This document shows, piece by piece, positions 22,690 to 34,476 of a DNA stretch of 64,000 nt. Source of the DNA: Theropithecus gelada (Eukaryota; Chordata; Mammalia; Primates; Cercopithecidae); the NCBI RefSeq assembly GCF_003255815.1, contig NC_037674.1, positions 16,885,615 through 16,949,614 of the forward strand, given 5' to 3'. The notes under the pieces are model-generated. The model was given only the letters and a program-made list of their open reading frames with translations. It was not told where the DNA came from and searched no databases. Every line of letters starts with the position of its first letter. Within the stretch, counting starts at the first letter, position 1. Made by a program: the position numbers and the translations under genes.

Positions 22690-22908
22690 CTAAGCTTTCT
22701 CAGTAGGGACTATTGATCTTTACGGCTGGATAATTCTTTGCTGTAGGAAGCTGTCTTGTGCACTGTAGGATGTTTAGCAGCATTCCTGGCTTTTACCCAC
22801 TAGATGCCATCAGCAAACCTCCTCCCCCACTTGTGACAAGCAAAAATGTCTCCAGACATTGCCAAATGTCACCTCGGAAAAAAGTCACCCCCAGTTGAAA
22901 ATCACTGA
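22690..22908. mobile_element. MER5A-like hAT-Charlie DNA transposon relic
   Basis: Contains 'ctgtaggatgtttagcagca' and 'aatgtctccagacattgcc', ending 'agttgaaaatcactg', which matches the MER5A pattern. Confidence 0.85.
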
Positions 22909-22982
22909 ACCAGACCTTGAAGGATAAGATAGGCCTCTAGCCAGAAGGGATAGGTGGGCAAAGGTATAGAAGCAGGGAATAG

Positions 22983-24313
22983 GGCCGGGCGCAGTGGCTC
23001 ACATCTGTAATCCCAGCACTTTGAGGCTGAGGGGGGTGGATAACTTGAGGTCAGGAGTTCAAGACCAGCCTGGCCAACAATGTGAAACGCCATCTCTACT
23101 AAAAACACAAAAAAATTAGGCAGGCGTGGTGGCATGTGCCTGTAGTCCCAGCTACTTGGGAGGCTGAGGCAGGAGAATGGTTTGAACCCAGGAGGCGGAG
23201 GTTGCAGCGAGCAAAGATTGCGCCACTGCACTCCAGCTTGGGTAACAGAGCTAGACTCTATCTCGAAAAAAAGAAAAAAGAGGCCGGGCACGGTGGCTCA
23301 AGCCTGTAATCCCAGCATTTTGGGAGCCCGAGACGGGTGGATCACGAGGCCAGGAGATCGAGACCATCCTGGCTAACACAGTGAAACCCCATCTCTACTA
23401 AAAAATACAAAAAAACTAGCCGGGCGAGGTGGCGGGCGCTTGTAGTCCCAGCTACTCGGGAGGCTGAGGCAGGAGAATGGCGTAAACCCGGGAGGCGGAG
23501 CTTGTAGTGAGCTGAGATCCAGCCACTGCACTCCAGCCTGGGCAACAGAGCGAGACTCCGTCTCCAAAAAAAAAAAAAAAAAGAAAGAAAGAAAGAAAAA
23601 AGCAGGGAATAAATATGGTACATGGGAGAACATGATGAAGTTGACCACCTCCTAAAAGTTGAAAGAGGGTGAGATGGAGAGGTAGACAAGCTAGATAGCT
23701 GGGACTAACAATAGTGCTGAATGAAGGCCAGGCGCGGTGGTTCACGCCTGTAATCCCAGCACTTTGGGAGGCCAAGGTGGGTGGATCACGAGGTCAGGAG
23801 ATCGAGACCATCCTGGCTAACACAGTGAAACCCCATCTCTACTAAAAATACAAAAAATTAGCCAGGCGTGGTGGCACACGCCTGTAGTCCCAGCTACTCG
23901 GGAGGCTGAGCTAGGAAAATCACTTGAACCTGGAAGGCGGAGGTTGCAGTGAGCCGAGATCGTGCCATTGCACTCCAGCCTGGAGACAGAGCATGAGACT
24001 CTTTCTCAAAAAAAAAAAAAAAAAAAAAAGTGCTGAATGACACATTTCCTTACTTTTTCTTCATCTACTTCTAAGCAGGATCAGATCTAATAACTAAGCC
24101 AGCACTGGAAACACCTCCTAACACAGGGGTGGGGGGGTAGGCTAAAAGGGGTAGAAATGGTGAAACAATTTCATGTAATCCCAGCTACTCGGGAGCCTGA
24201 GGCAGGAGAATCAGTTGAACCCAGGAGGTGGAGGTTGCAGTGTGCTGAGATCGTGCTATTGCACTCCAGTCTGGGCAACAAGAGCGAGAGTCTATCTCAG
24301 AAAAAAAAAAAAG
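22983..24313 (+). mobile_element. Four forward Alus in RPAP1 intron 1
   Basis: About 22983-23276 (S), 23282-23597 (young Y, Old World monkey type), 23724-24030 (Y/S; flanked by 'gtgctgaatga' copies) and 24172-24313 (right arm only). Confidence 0.86.
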
Positions 24314-25170
24314 CATAGGTAACTTGCCTAATTTTGTACATTTAGTGCATTTAGTGTGACGGTGTGACCTTACAAACATTATCAAAAACATTTTTTGTGA
24401 GTTTACTCTGGGCAGAGCGGTGTACAAGGGGCTGTAAATATAAAGAAATGGGGGTAAAATCCAGTCCCTGGGTTCAAGGGGCTTACTGGGGAGACAGAGA
24501 CCATGCCGAAATACTGGGTCTTTTAATAATTTCTCACTTCATTATCTCTCTTTGCCCACACAAGTCTAGAAATTCCAAAGGTTTACAGTTAAAATGATGT
24601 CTCCAAGATTGTAAAGGTCTTCCTTTGGTCAATGATGTACCCAATTTTGGGGTGAGAGAATATGGTAAACATGCATATACATTTACAAGACAGTACATCC
24701 CAGTGATCAAATTAATCACACAGAAGATCACTGCTACAGGATTTCAGAGGTGGGAAAAATCCCTAAAGGTTAAAAATAGAGCTCAATATTGAAGGAAAAA
24801 ACTTAGATAAGCAGAGAACTGAAGGAAGTGGATGAAGTGAGCAAAGACCTGTCTACAAAATTTCATCTTAAATTTGGCATAGAACTTGTATTAAGTACTG
24901 TTTGTAGCATGACAACAGCAAAGTACACAGATGTGCCTTTTCCTGAATGGTAGGCAAACAGTATGAAAATGGACTGCCTGTGTTCAAATCCAGGTTCTAC
25001 AATTTACTAACTGTGTAAGATTAAGCAACGTATTTTACTGAAGTTACTCTGCTTGTTTCCTCATCTGTAACATGAAGATAACTGTACCTACCTCCTGAAT
25101 TAATTATATATATGTAAGAAGATTAGAACAGAGTCTTATACATGAAAGGACACAAACGCCAGTTATGATT
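24314..25170. mobile_element. L2 fragment, unique DNA and a MIR
   Basis: About 24390-24520 resembles an L2 3' end ('gtccctgggttcaaggggct'). About 24965-25190 is a plus-strand MIR ('gtttcctcatctgtaacatg'). The DNA between them shows no gene. Confidence 0.55.
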
Positions 25171-25449
25171 CTTATTATTTATACAGCCAAAGGGCAGTTA
25201 ACCATATCTAATTGTTGGGCAGTCCGGCCAACAAACAAGGAAAAAGTCTCCTACCCCAGTGCCTACCCAAAGGCGCTAAGGAAGGCTGGACTAGATGAAG
25301 TGAGAATCCATGGTATGTTAACAATTCACTCCTGTAAGATTCTGCATAAGCAGAAACAATTCCTCCTACTTATCCATGGATTTATGTGACCCCAAAGCAA
25401 AGTCCAGCTCACTTCACAGGGTGCACCATACCTACATCACAAAGAGCTA

Positions 25450-25995
25450 GGGGGGGTTATGGGCACCAGTTATGGAATCAATAGGCCAGATGTCAAATAC
25501 CAGTTCCACTACTTACTAAATGCACTAAACGTGCGAAAGCAAGTTACCTATTTTTTTTTTTTTTGAGACAGACTCTCCCTCTTGTTGCCCAGGCTGGAGT
25601 GCAATAGCACGATCTCGGAACACTGCAACCTCCGCCTCCTGGGTTCAAGTGATTCTCCTGCCTCAGGCTCCCGAGTAGCTGGGATTACAGGCGCCTACCA
25701 CCACGCCCGGCTAATTTTTTGTATTTTTTTAGTAGAGACGTGGTTTCATCATGTTGGCCAGGCTGGTCTCGAACTCCTGACCTCAGGTGATCCGCCCACC
25801 TCAGCCTCCCAAAGTGCTGGAATTACAGGCGTGAGCCACCGTGCCCGGCCTCTATGCTGACTCAAGTCACGTTTCCACAACTGTAAAATGTGAGTAACAG
25901 GTCCTATATAATAGGAAATACGTGAGGATTTAAATGACTATGCACGCAAAGCGCCTAGCCCAGTGCCTGTTACTTATATAAATAAACCTCAGTAA
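25450..25995 (+). mobile_element. MIR split by a reverse Alu
   Basis: MIR halves at about 25470-25548 and 25855-25990 ('tttccacaactgtaaaatgtg', 'aaagcgcctagcccagtgcc'). The Alu occupies about 25549-25851 on the minus strand. Confidence 0.82.
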
Positions 25996-26092
25996 CAATT
26001 CTTTTAGTCCTAAGTAAAGCCACCAGTGTATTTCCCCACAAACTCCAGAACAGATTTGTCCAGAACCAATCCGTTCTAGAAGTGATAACACT

Positions 26093-26123
26093 GGCCGGGC
26101 GCGGTGGCTCAAGCCTGTAATCC
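26093..26123 (+). mobile_element. 31-bp stub of a young Alu head
   Basis: Perfect AluY 5' end (ggccgggcgcgg...tgtaatcc) with the 'ctcaagcctg' variant that stops abruptly. It is followed by non-Alu filler with repeated 'gagtaa' and a run of A. Confidence 0.85.
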
Positions 26124-26520
26124 TAACGAGTAATGCCTGAAGAGTAACTCGTAAAAAAAGTAGTCCTAACAATGGACTTCTGGGTTTATCTTGGCCTCTG
26201 AGGAGTCTCTGGGGCTCTTACATTGCAGCCTATCCTACAGAGCCAGGATCCAATCCCGAGTAGGGACGCGTGACTAGCCCCTACCGCTCTGGTCAAGGGT
26301 TCTAGTTAAGCCTCCTGGACCACCCAACTCTGCAATGAGTAATCACCGAGTCTCAGCTTTTGCCGCCCCTTCAAGGGCCGTGCTCGAGATCTATGCACTG
26401 AGGAGGCCACAGTTGCTCCCTTACAGACCAAAGGCCCGCAGGCAGGTTCCAGCAAAGAAATTGGACACGCTACCCTGGGTACTCCGCCCAGATCACCTGA
26501 AATCCGTCCCTTCATCCCCG

Positions 26521-26700
26521 CCACCTACGTGATCCGGGCCTGTCTGGGCGCCGCCATCTTGCCCCGCAGAAGTAGCGTTTCCGCCGCCGCCAGATTCCAG
26601 GTTCCGCCCCGCAGCCCAGCCCCGCCTCTCCCGGGCTTAGCTCGAAGCATTCTGGGCTTTGCTTGTTCAGCGTGGCGGACTGGTGAGCGCGGTGCTGCAC
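26521..26700 (-). promoter_or_regulatory. RPAP1: RPAP1 CpG-rich promoter
   Basis: A short GC- and CpG-rich block with no TATA box, about 7 kb upstream of the RPAP1 start codon. Seen motifs: a YY1-type element on the minus strand (AAGATGGCGG within 26551-26561), a ZNF143/STAF-like core GCCCAGAATGC on the minus strand (26647-26657), and CCGCCCC/CCCCGCC Sp/KLF-type boxes at 26600-26630. YY1 and ZNF143 sites are typical of housekeeping promoters, which fits RPAP1. The TSS is not determined. A plus-strand transcript from the same block is possible but unsupported. Confidence 0.6.
26525..26600 (-). other. RPAP1: Probable non-coding exon 1 of RPAP1 (5' UTR)
   Basis: The RPAP1 start codon is in an exon with a strong acceptor upstream, so a 5' non-coding exon is needed. 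The CpG block gives two donor-like sites on the minus strand, CAC/gtaggt and TAG/gtggcg, near 26524-26531. I cannot decide between them, and the 5' end is unknown. Confidence 0.4.
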
Positions 26701-26765
26701 GGCTGGCAGTTTATTACTCCCACGTAAGCTCTATACCATCACCCATAACACACATCCTTTTTATT

Positions 26766-27054
26766 TTTTATTTTGAGACAGAGTCTTGCTCTGTCGCCCA
26801 GGCTGGAGTGCTGTGGCGCAATCTCGGCTCACTGCAACCTCCGCCTCCCAGGCTCAAGCGATTCTTGTGCCTCAGCCTCCCGAATAGCTGGGATTACAGG
26901 TGCCCGCCACCATGTCTGGCTAATTTTTATATTTTTAGTAGAGACGGGGTTTCACCATGTTGCCCAAACTGGTCTCGAACTCCCGACCTTGGGTAATCCG
27001 CCCATCTTGGCCCCCCAAAGTGCTGATTATAGGCTGCGCCACCGCGCCTGGCCC
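26766..27054 (-). mobile_element. Alu just upstream of the RPAP1 promoter
   Basis: Full reverse Alu about 70 bp beyond the CpG block; flanked by 'cacacatcctt' copies (26749 and about 27054). Confidence 0.88.
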
Positions 27055-27065
27055 ACACATCCTTC

Positions 27066-27730
27066 TGATGTACAGCAGGCACAGCCCTTTCTGCACATAC
27101 GACACCCTTGGCAGGGACAGAGCGTTCCTCAGACGTCCCTCTGCACTCACCAGCCAGTGTTACCACATCCTACATCCCAGCACGCACGCCCACGGCAGCA
27201 CACAGAAACGTGGACACACACACACACCAACGTGACGAATGTGTTTATGGACGAGCTAGAAGGTAACCATGAAAAAGGCCCAAGGGAAGAACACTGCCAG
27301 AGTGCACTGCGGAAATAGTGGTGGTGAGAAGAGAGGGAATAAAGCTTTCTTGCTAGCAAGGTTATCATCTTCTCCAGAATCTTGCCTTTGTTCATCCCAG
27401 TCTCCCTTCTTGGAAATCCTCCCTCTTTTCCCTGTCACCCCTGTCTCCAAAGGATATTTCTTTAAGGCCTAGCTGGCGTCAACTCTAAAACTTCTGCCAG
27501 CCACACCTACTCACCGAACTTTCCTTGGAATCACCTGGAATCTTACCGCCTGCACCAGTTGTGTGGTATGCTGAGAACACACTGCCAACTACCAACTGTC
27601 ACCAGTTACCTTTTCACCAGACCTTGTTCTTTGCATCTAATGCTGAGCACCCAACATGTTGCCATGCACATAGTAGGACCTTAAGTAAATCATTGCTAGA
27701 CTGAAGGACATTATGGGGCAGCCAATGTTA
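27066..27730. other. Unique intergenic DNA
   Basis: Contains a short (CA)n near 27213-27230. No exon, RNA gene or recognisable repeat. Confidence 0.5.
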
Positions 27731-27731
27731 G

Positions 27732-28530
27732 TCCAGTGGCTTTCCAACTTTAGCAGGCACCAGAATCACCTGGAAGGCTTGTTAAACCAGATTGCTGGGG
27801 CCGGGCACAGTGGCACATGCCTATACTCCCAGTACTTTGGGAGGCTGTAGCTGGCAGGTCACCTGAGGTCAGGAGTTCGAGACCAGCCTGGCCAACATGG
27901 TGAAACTCCATCTCTACTAAAAATACAAATATTAGCTGGGCGTGGTGGTGTCCACCTGTAGTCCCAGCTCCTCAAGAGGCTGAGCCAGGAGAATCACTTG
28001 AACCTGGGAGGCAGAGGTTGCAGTGAGTCAAGATGGAACCACTGCACTCCAGACTGGGCCACAGAGCCAGACTTTGCCTCAAACAAAACAAAACAGATTG
28101 CTGGGCCTCAACCTCTGAGTTTCTGATTCAGTAGGTTTTTCTTTTTTCTTTTTCTTCTTTTTTTTTAAAGACGGAGTTTGCTCTTGTTGCCCAGGCTGGA
28201 GTGCAATAGCTTGATCTTGGCACACTGCAGCCTCCTTCTCCTGGGTTCAAGTGATTCTCCTGCCTCAGCCTCCTGAGTAGCTGAGATTACAGGTGCCTGC
28301 CACCATGCCCAGCTAATTTTTGTATTTTTAGCAGAGATGGGGTTTCACCATGTTGGTGACCAGGCTGATCTCGAGCTCCTGACAGATGGTCCACCTGCCT
28401 CAGTCTCCTAAAGTGCTGGGATTATAGGCATGAGCTACCGCACCGGGCCTGATTCAGTAGGTTTCTAATAGAACCCCAAAATTTGCATTTCTACCAAGTT
28501 TCCAGGTGATGCTGCTGGTCCAGCACTGTA
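27732..28530 (+). mobile_element. hAT-Charlie-like relic split by two Alus
   Basis: Transposon pieces at 27732-27799, 28094-28138 and 28449-28530 ('cagaatcacctggaaggctt', 'ggtgatgctgctggtccagc'). Forward Alu 27800-28093 with duplication 'cagattgctggg'. Reverse Alu 28139-28448 with duplication 'ctgattcagtaggttt'. Confidence 0.82.
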
Positions 28531-28747
28531 GCAGATCTATAATTCTCAAATCCTCTTGGCTTCAACTGCAGCCATAAATTTTAGCTACTAGGATTTAGTC
28601 ATCTTGAGGTCCAAAATAGTAGTAGACCTAGTCAGAGTTATGGAGGTAGCGGGATGAGGGAGAGGAACTGGAGCCAAAAATGCAGAATGAATGATAGTAG
28701 AAAATCATCGTTTGCAATGAAATAATGAGATAATGGCTCGCGGCAAT

Positions 28748-29031
28748 GGTGCCACCACGCCCAGCTAATTTTTGTATTTTTTGTAGTGACAGGGTTTTGC
28801 CGTGTCGCCTAGTCTGGTGTCAAATTCCTGGGCTCTAGTGACCCACCCGCCTCAGCCTCCCAAAGTGCTGGGATTACAGGCGTGAGCCACTGTGTCCAGC
28901 CAATTTTTGTATTTTTAGTAGAGACGGGATTTCACCACGTCAGGCTGGTCTGAAACTCCTGACCTCAAGTGATTCGCCCACCTCAGCCTCCCAAAATGGT
29001 GGGATTACAGGCGTGAGCCACTGCTCTGGGC
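28748..29031 (-). mobile_element. Two partial reverse Alus
   Basis: Tail-less Alu fragments at about 28748-28900 and 28901-29031; the second has a 10-bp deletion in 'ccacgtcaggctgg'. Confidence 0.8.
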
Positions 29032-29965
29032 TGAGACTATTACATATGAAATGTGGTCTTTGTTTATATCTTCATTTTTGAAACTGTTTTTGAGACTGTT
29101 GGGGAATACTAAATATAAACTGGATTTTGTATGATATTAAGGATTTACATTTTTTTTGAGATAGGGTCTTGCTTTGTCACTGAGGCTGGAGTGCAGTGGT
29201 GCTGTCATGACTCACTGCAGCCTTGACCTCCTAGGCTCAAGTGGTCCTCCCACCTCAGCGTCCCGACTAGCTGGGACCACAGGTGCATGCCACCACACCC
29301 AGCCAGGATTTATGAAATTTGTATTGGGTAAGACTATGATTTTTTCTTTCAAAGACTGGGTGTGGTGGTTCATGCCTATAATCTCAGCACTTTGGTAGGC
29401 TGAGGCAGGAGTATTGCTTGTGGCCAGGAATTCAACACCAGCCCAGGCAACATAGAGAGACCCTGTTTCTACAAAAAAAAAAAAAAACAAAAAAACAAAC
29501 TTTTAATTAGCTGGGTATGGTGGCAAACACCTATAGTCCTAGCGATGCAGCAGCGGGAGAATGACTTGACCCCAGGAGTGTGAGGCTGCAGCAAGCTGTT
29601 TGCACCACTGCACCCCAGCCTCAGTGACAGAGCAAGACTTTGTCTCTGAAAAGAATAATTTTTTTTTTTTTCCGAGACGGAGTCTTGCTCATGTCGCCCA
29701 GGCTGGAGTGCAATGGTGCCATCTCAGCTCACTGCAACTTCTGCCTGCTGGGTTCAAGCTATTCTCCTGCCTCAGCCTCCTGAATAGCGGATATTACAGG
29801 TGCCCACCACCATGCCTGGCTAATTTTTGTACTTCTAGTAGAGACGGGGTTTCGCCATGTTGTCCAGGATGATCTCAAACTCCTGACCTCAGGTGATCCG
29901 CCTGCCTCAGCCTCCCGAAGTGCTGGGATCACAGGAGTGAGCCACTGCGCCTGGCAAAAGAATAA
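29032..29965. mobile_element. Diverged L1M piece with several Alu insertions
   Basis: L1-like text at about 29040-29148 and 29305-29350. Left-arm Alu 29150-29305 (minus), Alu halves 29352-29485 and 29500-29655 (plus), and an AluS 29661-29958 (minus) flanked by 'aaaagaataattttt'. Confidence 0.65.
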
Positions 29966-32840
29966 TTTTTTTGAAAAATAAACAATTTTAGAATAGTTTT
30001 AGATTTATAGAAAGATTGCAAAAAGTTTCCATTTAATCCAAACACTTTCACTTATTTACATCTAATATTAATATTTTTGTTAGAGTTATTATAATTTTAT
30101 TTATTTATTTTTTATTTTTTGAAAGAGTCTCACTTCATCCCCCAGGCTGGAGTGCCGTCGCGAGATCTCTGCTCACCGCAACCTCCCGCCTCCCAGGTTC
30201 AAGGGATTCTTGTGCCTCAGCACCCCGAGTAGCGGAGACTACAGGCATGCGCCACCAGCCAGGCTAATTTTAGCATTTTTAGTAAAGACAGGCTTTCACC
30301 GTGTAGGCCATATTGCTTTCAAACTCCTGACCTCAGTTGATCCAAAGTGCCAGGATTACAGGCTTGAGCCATGGTGCCCGGCCCTGTTGTTAAATTATTG
30401 ACACATATTGATACATTGTTGCCAACTAAAGTCCACACTATATTCACATTTCCTCAATTTCCCTCATGTCTTGTTTCTTTTTTTTTTTTTTTCTTTTTTT
30501 TTTTGAGACGGAGTCTCGCTCTGTCGCCTAGGCTGGAGTGCAGTGGCGCGATCTCGGCTCACTGCAAGCTCCACCTCCTGGGTTTACGCCATTCTCCTGC
30601 CTCAACCTCCCGAGTAGCTGGGACCACAGGCGCCCGCCACCAGGCTTGGCTAACTTCTTTTTGTACTTTTAGTAGAAACAGGGTTTCACCATGTTAACCA
30701 GGATGGCTACAATCTCCTGACCTCGTGATCTGCCCGCCTCGGCCTCCCAAAGTGCTGGGATTACAGTTGTGAGCCACCGCGCCCGGCCTTATTAAACTTA
30801 ATCACTGGCTGAGGTAATGTTTGTCAAGTTTCTCTACTGTGAAGTTACTGTTTTGCCCCTGCTTTTCATACTGTACTCTTTGGAAGGAAGTCGCTATGTG
30901 CAGATCACAATGAGTGTGCAGTCGCGCTCTGCCTCCATGTGGGTGGAGCGTCTACATACATTATTTGTAATTCTTCTGCATGGAAGAGGTCTGAGTTCCC
31001 CATTGATTGGTTGATTGATTGATTATTATTATTTTGAGATGGAGTGTGGCTCTGTCACCCAGGCTAGAGTGCAATGGTGCGATCTCCATTGAAACCTCTT
31101 GCTGAAACCGCTTGCTGAAACCTCTGCCTCTCGGGTTCAAGCAATTCTCCTGCCTCAGCCTCCCAAGTAGCTGGGATTACAGGCCCGCACCAACACGCCC
31201 AGCCAATTTTTTGTATTTTTAGTAGAGATGGGGTTTCACCATGATGGCCAGGCTGGTCTCAAACTCCTGACCTCAGGTGATCCACCCCCGTCAGTCTCCC
31301 AAAGTGCTAGGATTATAGATGTCAGCCACTGTGCCTGGCCCCCATTGATTTATTTATATAGATACAGGCTTTTATACATTGGGTTATGATTCAATACTAT
31401 TTTATTTTATTTATTTACTTTTTGAGACAGAGTATCGCTCTTTCACCCAGGCTGGAGTGAAGTGGTGCAATCTCAGCTCACTGCAGCCTCCACCCCCTGG
31501 ATTCAGGCAGTTCTCCTGCCTCAGCCTCCCAAGTAGCTGGGATTACAGGCATGCACCACTGCACTCAGCTAATTTTGTATTTTTAGTAGAGACGTGGTTT
31601 GGTTTCACCATATTGGCCAGGATGGTCTCAAACTCCTGACCTCAAGTGATCCACCTGCCTCAGCCTCCGAAAGTGTTAGGATTACAGGTGTGAGCTACCA
31701 TGCCCAGCTGATACTATTTTATTTTGTTACTCAAATTTTCCACCTCTCCAGTGACCTTTTACTATACCCTGTCGGGGGGTGGGGGGGTTGTGTGTGTCTG
31801 TGTATTTCCTTACGTTTTTGGCATTACAACAAAGTAAGGAAATAGCTCTTCTTGTATATTTCCTGCCCAAATCGTAGAATCAGTCATTTCTTCAACGACT
31901 CTTGAAGAAGTTATTAGAGAATAACTGTTATTGGAGAATGGTATTAGAAACCAAGATCTGGGCCAGGCACAGTGGCTCACACTTGTAATCCCAACATTTT
32001 GGGAGGCCTAGATGGGAGGATGGCCAGAGGCCAGGAGTTTGAGATCAGCTTGGTCAACAAAGGGAGGCCCTCATCTCTAATAATAATAATAAACCAAGAT
32101 CTGCGTGGTAAGTATGCTCATTACTACTGGGGTGTCTTGCTTTTTGGCCCTTCTCAACTGACAGAGTAAGTGAATATGTGTATGTATACTACAGTATACA
32201 CACATATTTATAACTTTCTCTAATCATCTGTATATATGGGTCAGTTTTTTAAAGTCTACCTGTTACAGATATATATTATAATATTTATAGCTGAAATTAT
32301 ATGGGTAAGATTTGCTTTTAAAAACTTCAGCAATCCAGCTGGGCACAGTGGCTTATGCCTGTAATCCGAGCACTTTGGGAGGCCGAGGCTGACGGATCAC
32401 GAGGTCAGGAGATCAAGACCATCCTGGCTAACACAGTGAAACCCCGTCTCTGCTAAAAATACAAAAAAAATTAGCCGGGTGTGGTGGCGGGCGCCTGTAG
32501 TCCCAGCTACTTGGGAGGCTGAGGCAGGGGAATGGTGTGAACCCGGGAGGCGGAGCTTGCAGTGAGCCGAGATGGCACCACTGCCCTCCAGCCTGGGCGA
32601 TAGAGCAAGACTCCGTCTCAAAGGAAAAAAAACCAGAAAACAAAAAACGTCAGCAATCCCTAGTTGTCTAGTGGTGAGGAATAAAAGTTGAAGAAAAAAA
32701 AAAAGCCTCCAGCAAAACAACAAACTAGAACAATGAAATACGATTGACTAAGATAATCATTGAAGCAGGATGCCAGGTACACTGGGGATTCACTGGTTAT
32801 ACTGTTCTCTCTAGTTGCATGTATGTTTGAAATATTTCAC
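29966..32840 (+). mobile_element. Long L1M 3' region with five later Alu insertions
   Basis: One ancestral L1M stretch can be followed through 29966-30100, 30386-30478, 30790-31020, 31342-31405, 31712-31961, 32088-32337 and 32640-32840. Alus: 30101-30385 (-), 30479-30789 (-, Y), 31021-31341 (-), 31406-31711 (-, duplication 'atactattttatttt'), 31962-32087 (+, partial, duplication 'aaaccaagatctg') and 32338-32640 (+, Y). Confidence 0.72.
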
Positions 32841-32846
32841 TGGGCA

Positions 32847-33160
32847 CAGTGGCTCATGCCTGTAATCCCAGCACTTTGAGAGGCCGAGGCGGGCGGATCA
32901 CAAGGTCAGGAGTTCACCCTGGCCAATATGGTGAAACCCTGTCTCTACGAAAAATACAAAAATTAGCTGGGCATGGTGGCACGTGCCTGTAGTCCCAGCT
33001 ACTTGGGAGGCTGAGGCAGAAGAATTGCTTGAACCCGGGAGGCTGAGGTTGTAGTGAGCTAACACCACTGCACTCCAGCCTGGGTGACAGAGCAAGACTT
33101 TGTCTCAAAAAAAAAAAAAAAAAAAAAGAGAGAAAGAAAGAAAGAAAGAAAAAGAAATAT
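32847..33160 (+). mobile_element. Alu with A-rich (GAAA)n tail
   Basis: Forward Alu with two small internal deletions; the tail has become an AAAG repeat; flanked by 'gaaatattt'/'gaaatattc'. Confidence 0.85.
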
Positions 33161-33180
33161 TCCGTAATACAAAATAAGAT

Positions 33181-33812
33181 GGCTGGGCGCAGTAGCTCAC
33201 GCCTGTAATCCCAACACTTTGGGAGGCCAAGGCGGGCGGATCACAAGGTCAGGAGTTTGAGACCAACCTGGCCAACATGATGAAACCCCGTCTCTCAGGC
33301 CGGGCGCGGTGGCTCAAGCCTGTAATCCCAGCACTTTGGGAGGCCGAGGCGGGTGGATCACGAGGTCAGGAGATCGAGACCATCCTGGCTAACGCGGTGA
33401 AACCCCGTCTCTACTAAAAATACAAAAACTAGCCGGGCGTGGTGGCGGGCGCCTGTAGTCCCAGCTACTCGGAGGCTGAGGCGGGAGAATGGCGTGAACC
33501 CGGGAGGCGGAGCTTGCAGTGAGCCGAGATCGCGCCACTGCACTCCAGCCTGGGCGACACAGCGAGACTCCGTCTCAAAAAAAAAAAAAAAAAAAAAAAG
33601 AAACCCCGTCTCTACTAAAAATACAAAAATTAGCCGGGTGTGGTGGTGTGTGCCTATAATCCTAGCTACTCAGGAGGCTGAGGCAGGAGAATCGCTTGAG
33701 CCCAGGAGGCAGAGGTTGCAGTGAGCTGAGATCGTGCCATTGCACTCCAGCCTGGACAACAGAGTGAGACTGTCTCAACAAATACATACATACATACATA
33801 CATACATACATA
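33181..33812 (+). mobile_element. Alu interrupted by a near-consensus AluY, with (CATA)n tail
   Basis: Host Alu 33181-33295 and 33614-33778. The AluY is about 33298-33599. A perfect 14-bp duplication 'gaaaccccgtctct' lies at 33282-33295 and 33600-33613. The host tail is now (CATA)n to about 33812. Confidence 0.92.
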
Positions 33813-33899
33813 AAATAAGAAAATAGAGCTAGAAAAGCCTGACTGACCATGCTGCAGTTAAAGAGGGTCAAATAGAGAAAGACAGCCAGCCAGATACAA

Positions 33900-34061
33900 G
33901 GCATTAACACACACGCACTTACAGGCACACACACAAGCATACATACATAGACGCACATGCATGCACACACATATACATACAGATGCAAGCATGCATATAC
34001 ATATACATACACATGGATGCACACATGCATACACATAGGCACACACACATACACACACAAA
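33900..34061. repeat. Imperfect (CA/CATA)n region
   Basis: About 160 bp of alternating CA, CATA and CATG units, with substitutions. Reads as Cys/Val-rich peptides on the minus strand, which is a repeat artefact. Confidence 0.9.
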
Positions 34062-34476
34062 ACTCTTCCTCCCACGGCCATCTTTAGGTGAAATTTTGAA
34101 GATGAAAGTTTTTCTTCCATGTTTGGACCTATCTGCCCTTTCAGAAACCCCAACCTTATTGCTCTACTGCTTCTTAAATCTGCTTTTGGAGGGAAATCTG
34201 ATCCTTTGAAATTTTCCCTGTGACTGAAATTCAAAGCGTGGTCCTCTTAGGAATTTATGTTTCTGTGTCATCTTCCATGGGGCAAGAAGTTGCGTTGTTT
34301 CTGGCTTAGGAATTTCAGGCAGTGGGTGTTTGACAGGGACAGCAACAGTTCCCAGCAAATGTCAAATTACACCTATAGGTAATGTTTCTACCAGTCCCAG
34401 AGGTTTCTCTAAAGGTGAGGAACACAGTCTGTGGCTTGCCCCATCCCTTGAGTGGAACTTGCCCACTGTCACCTCT
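34062..34476. other. Unique intergenic DNA
   Basis: No gene or recognisable repeat seen. Confidence 0.5.

Noticed and set aside
24965..25000. B-box-like 'gttcaaatcc' that might mark a tRNA gene
   Set aside because: It belongs to a MIR element (tRNA-derived SINE). No A box or cloverleaf could be built around it.
26529..26996. Plus-strand frame starting in the RPAP1 promoter
   Set aside because: Runs from the CpG block into a reverse Alu. Too little support for a divergent coding gene.
33662..34234. 190-codon Cys/Val-rich frame
   Set aside because: Produced by the CA/CATA repeat and an Alu arm.
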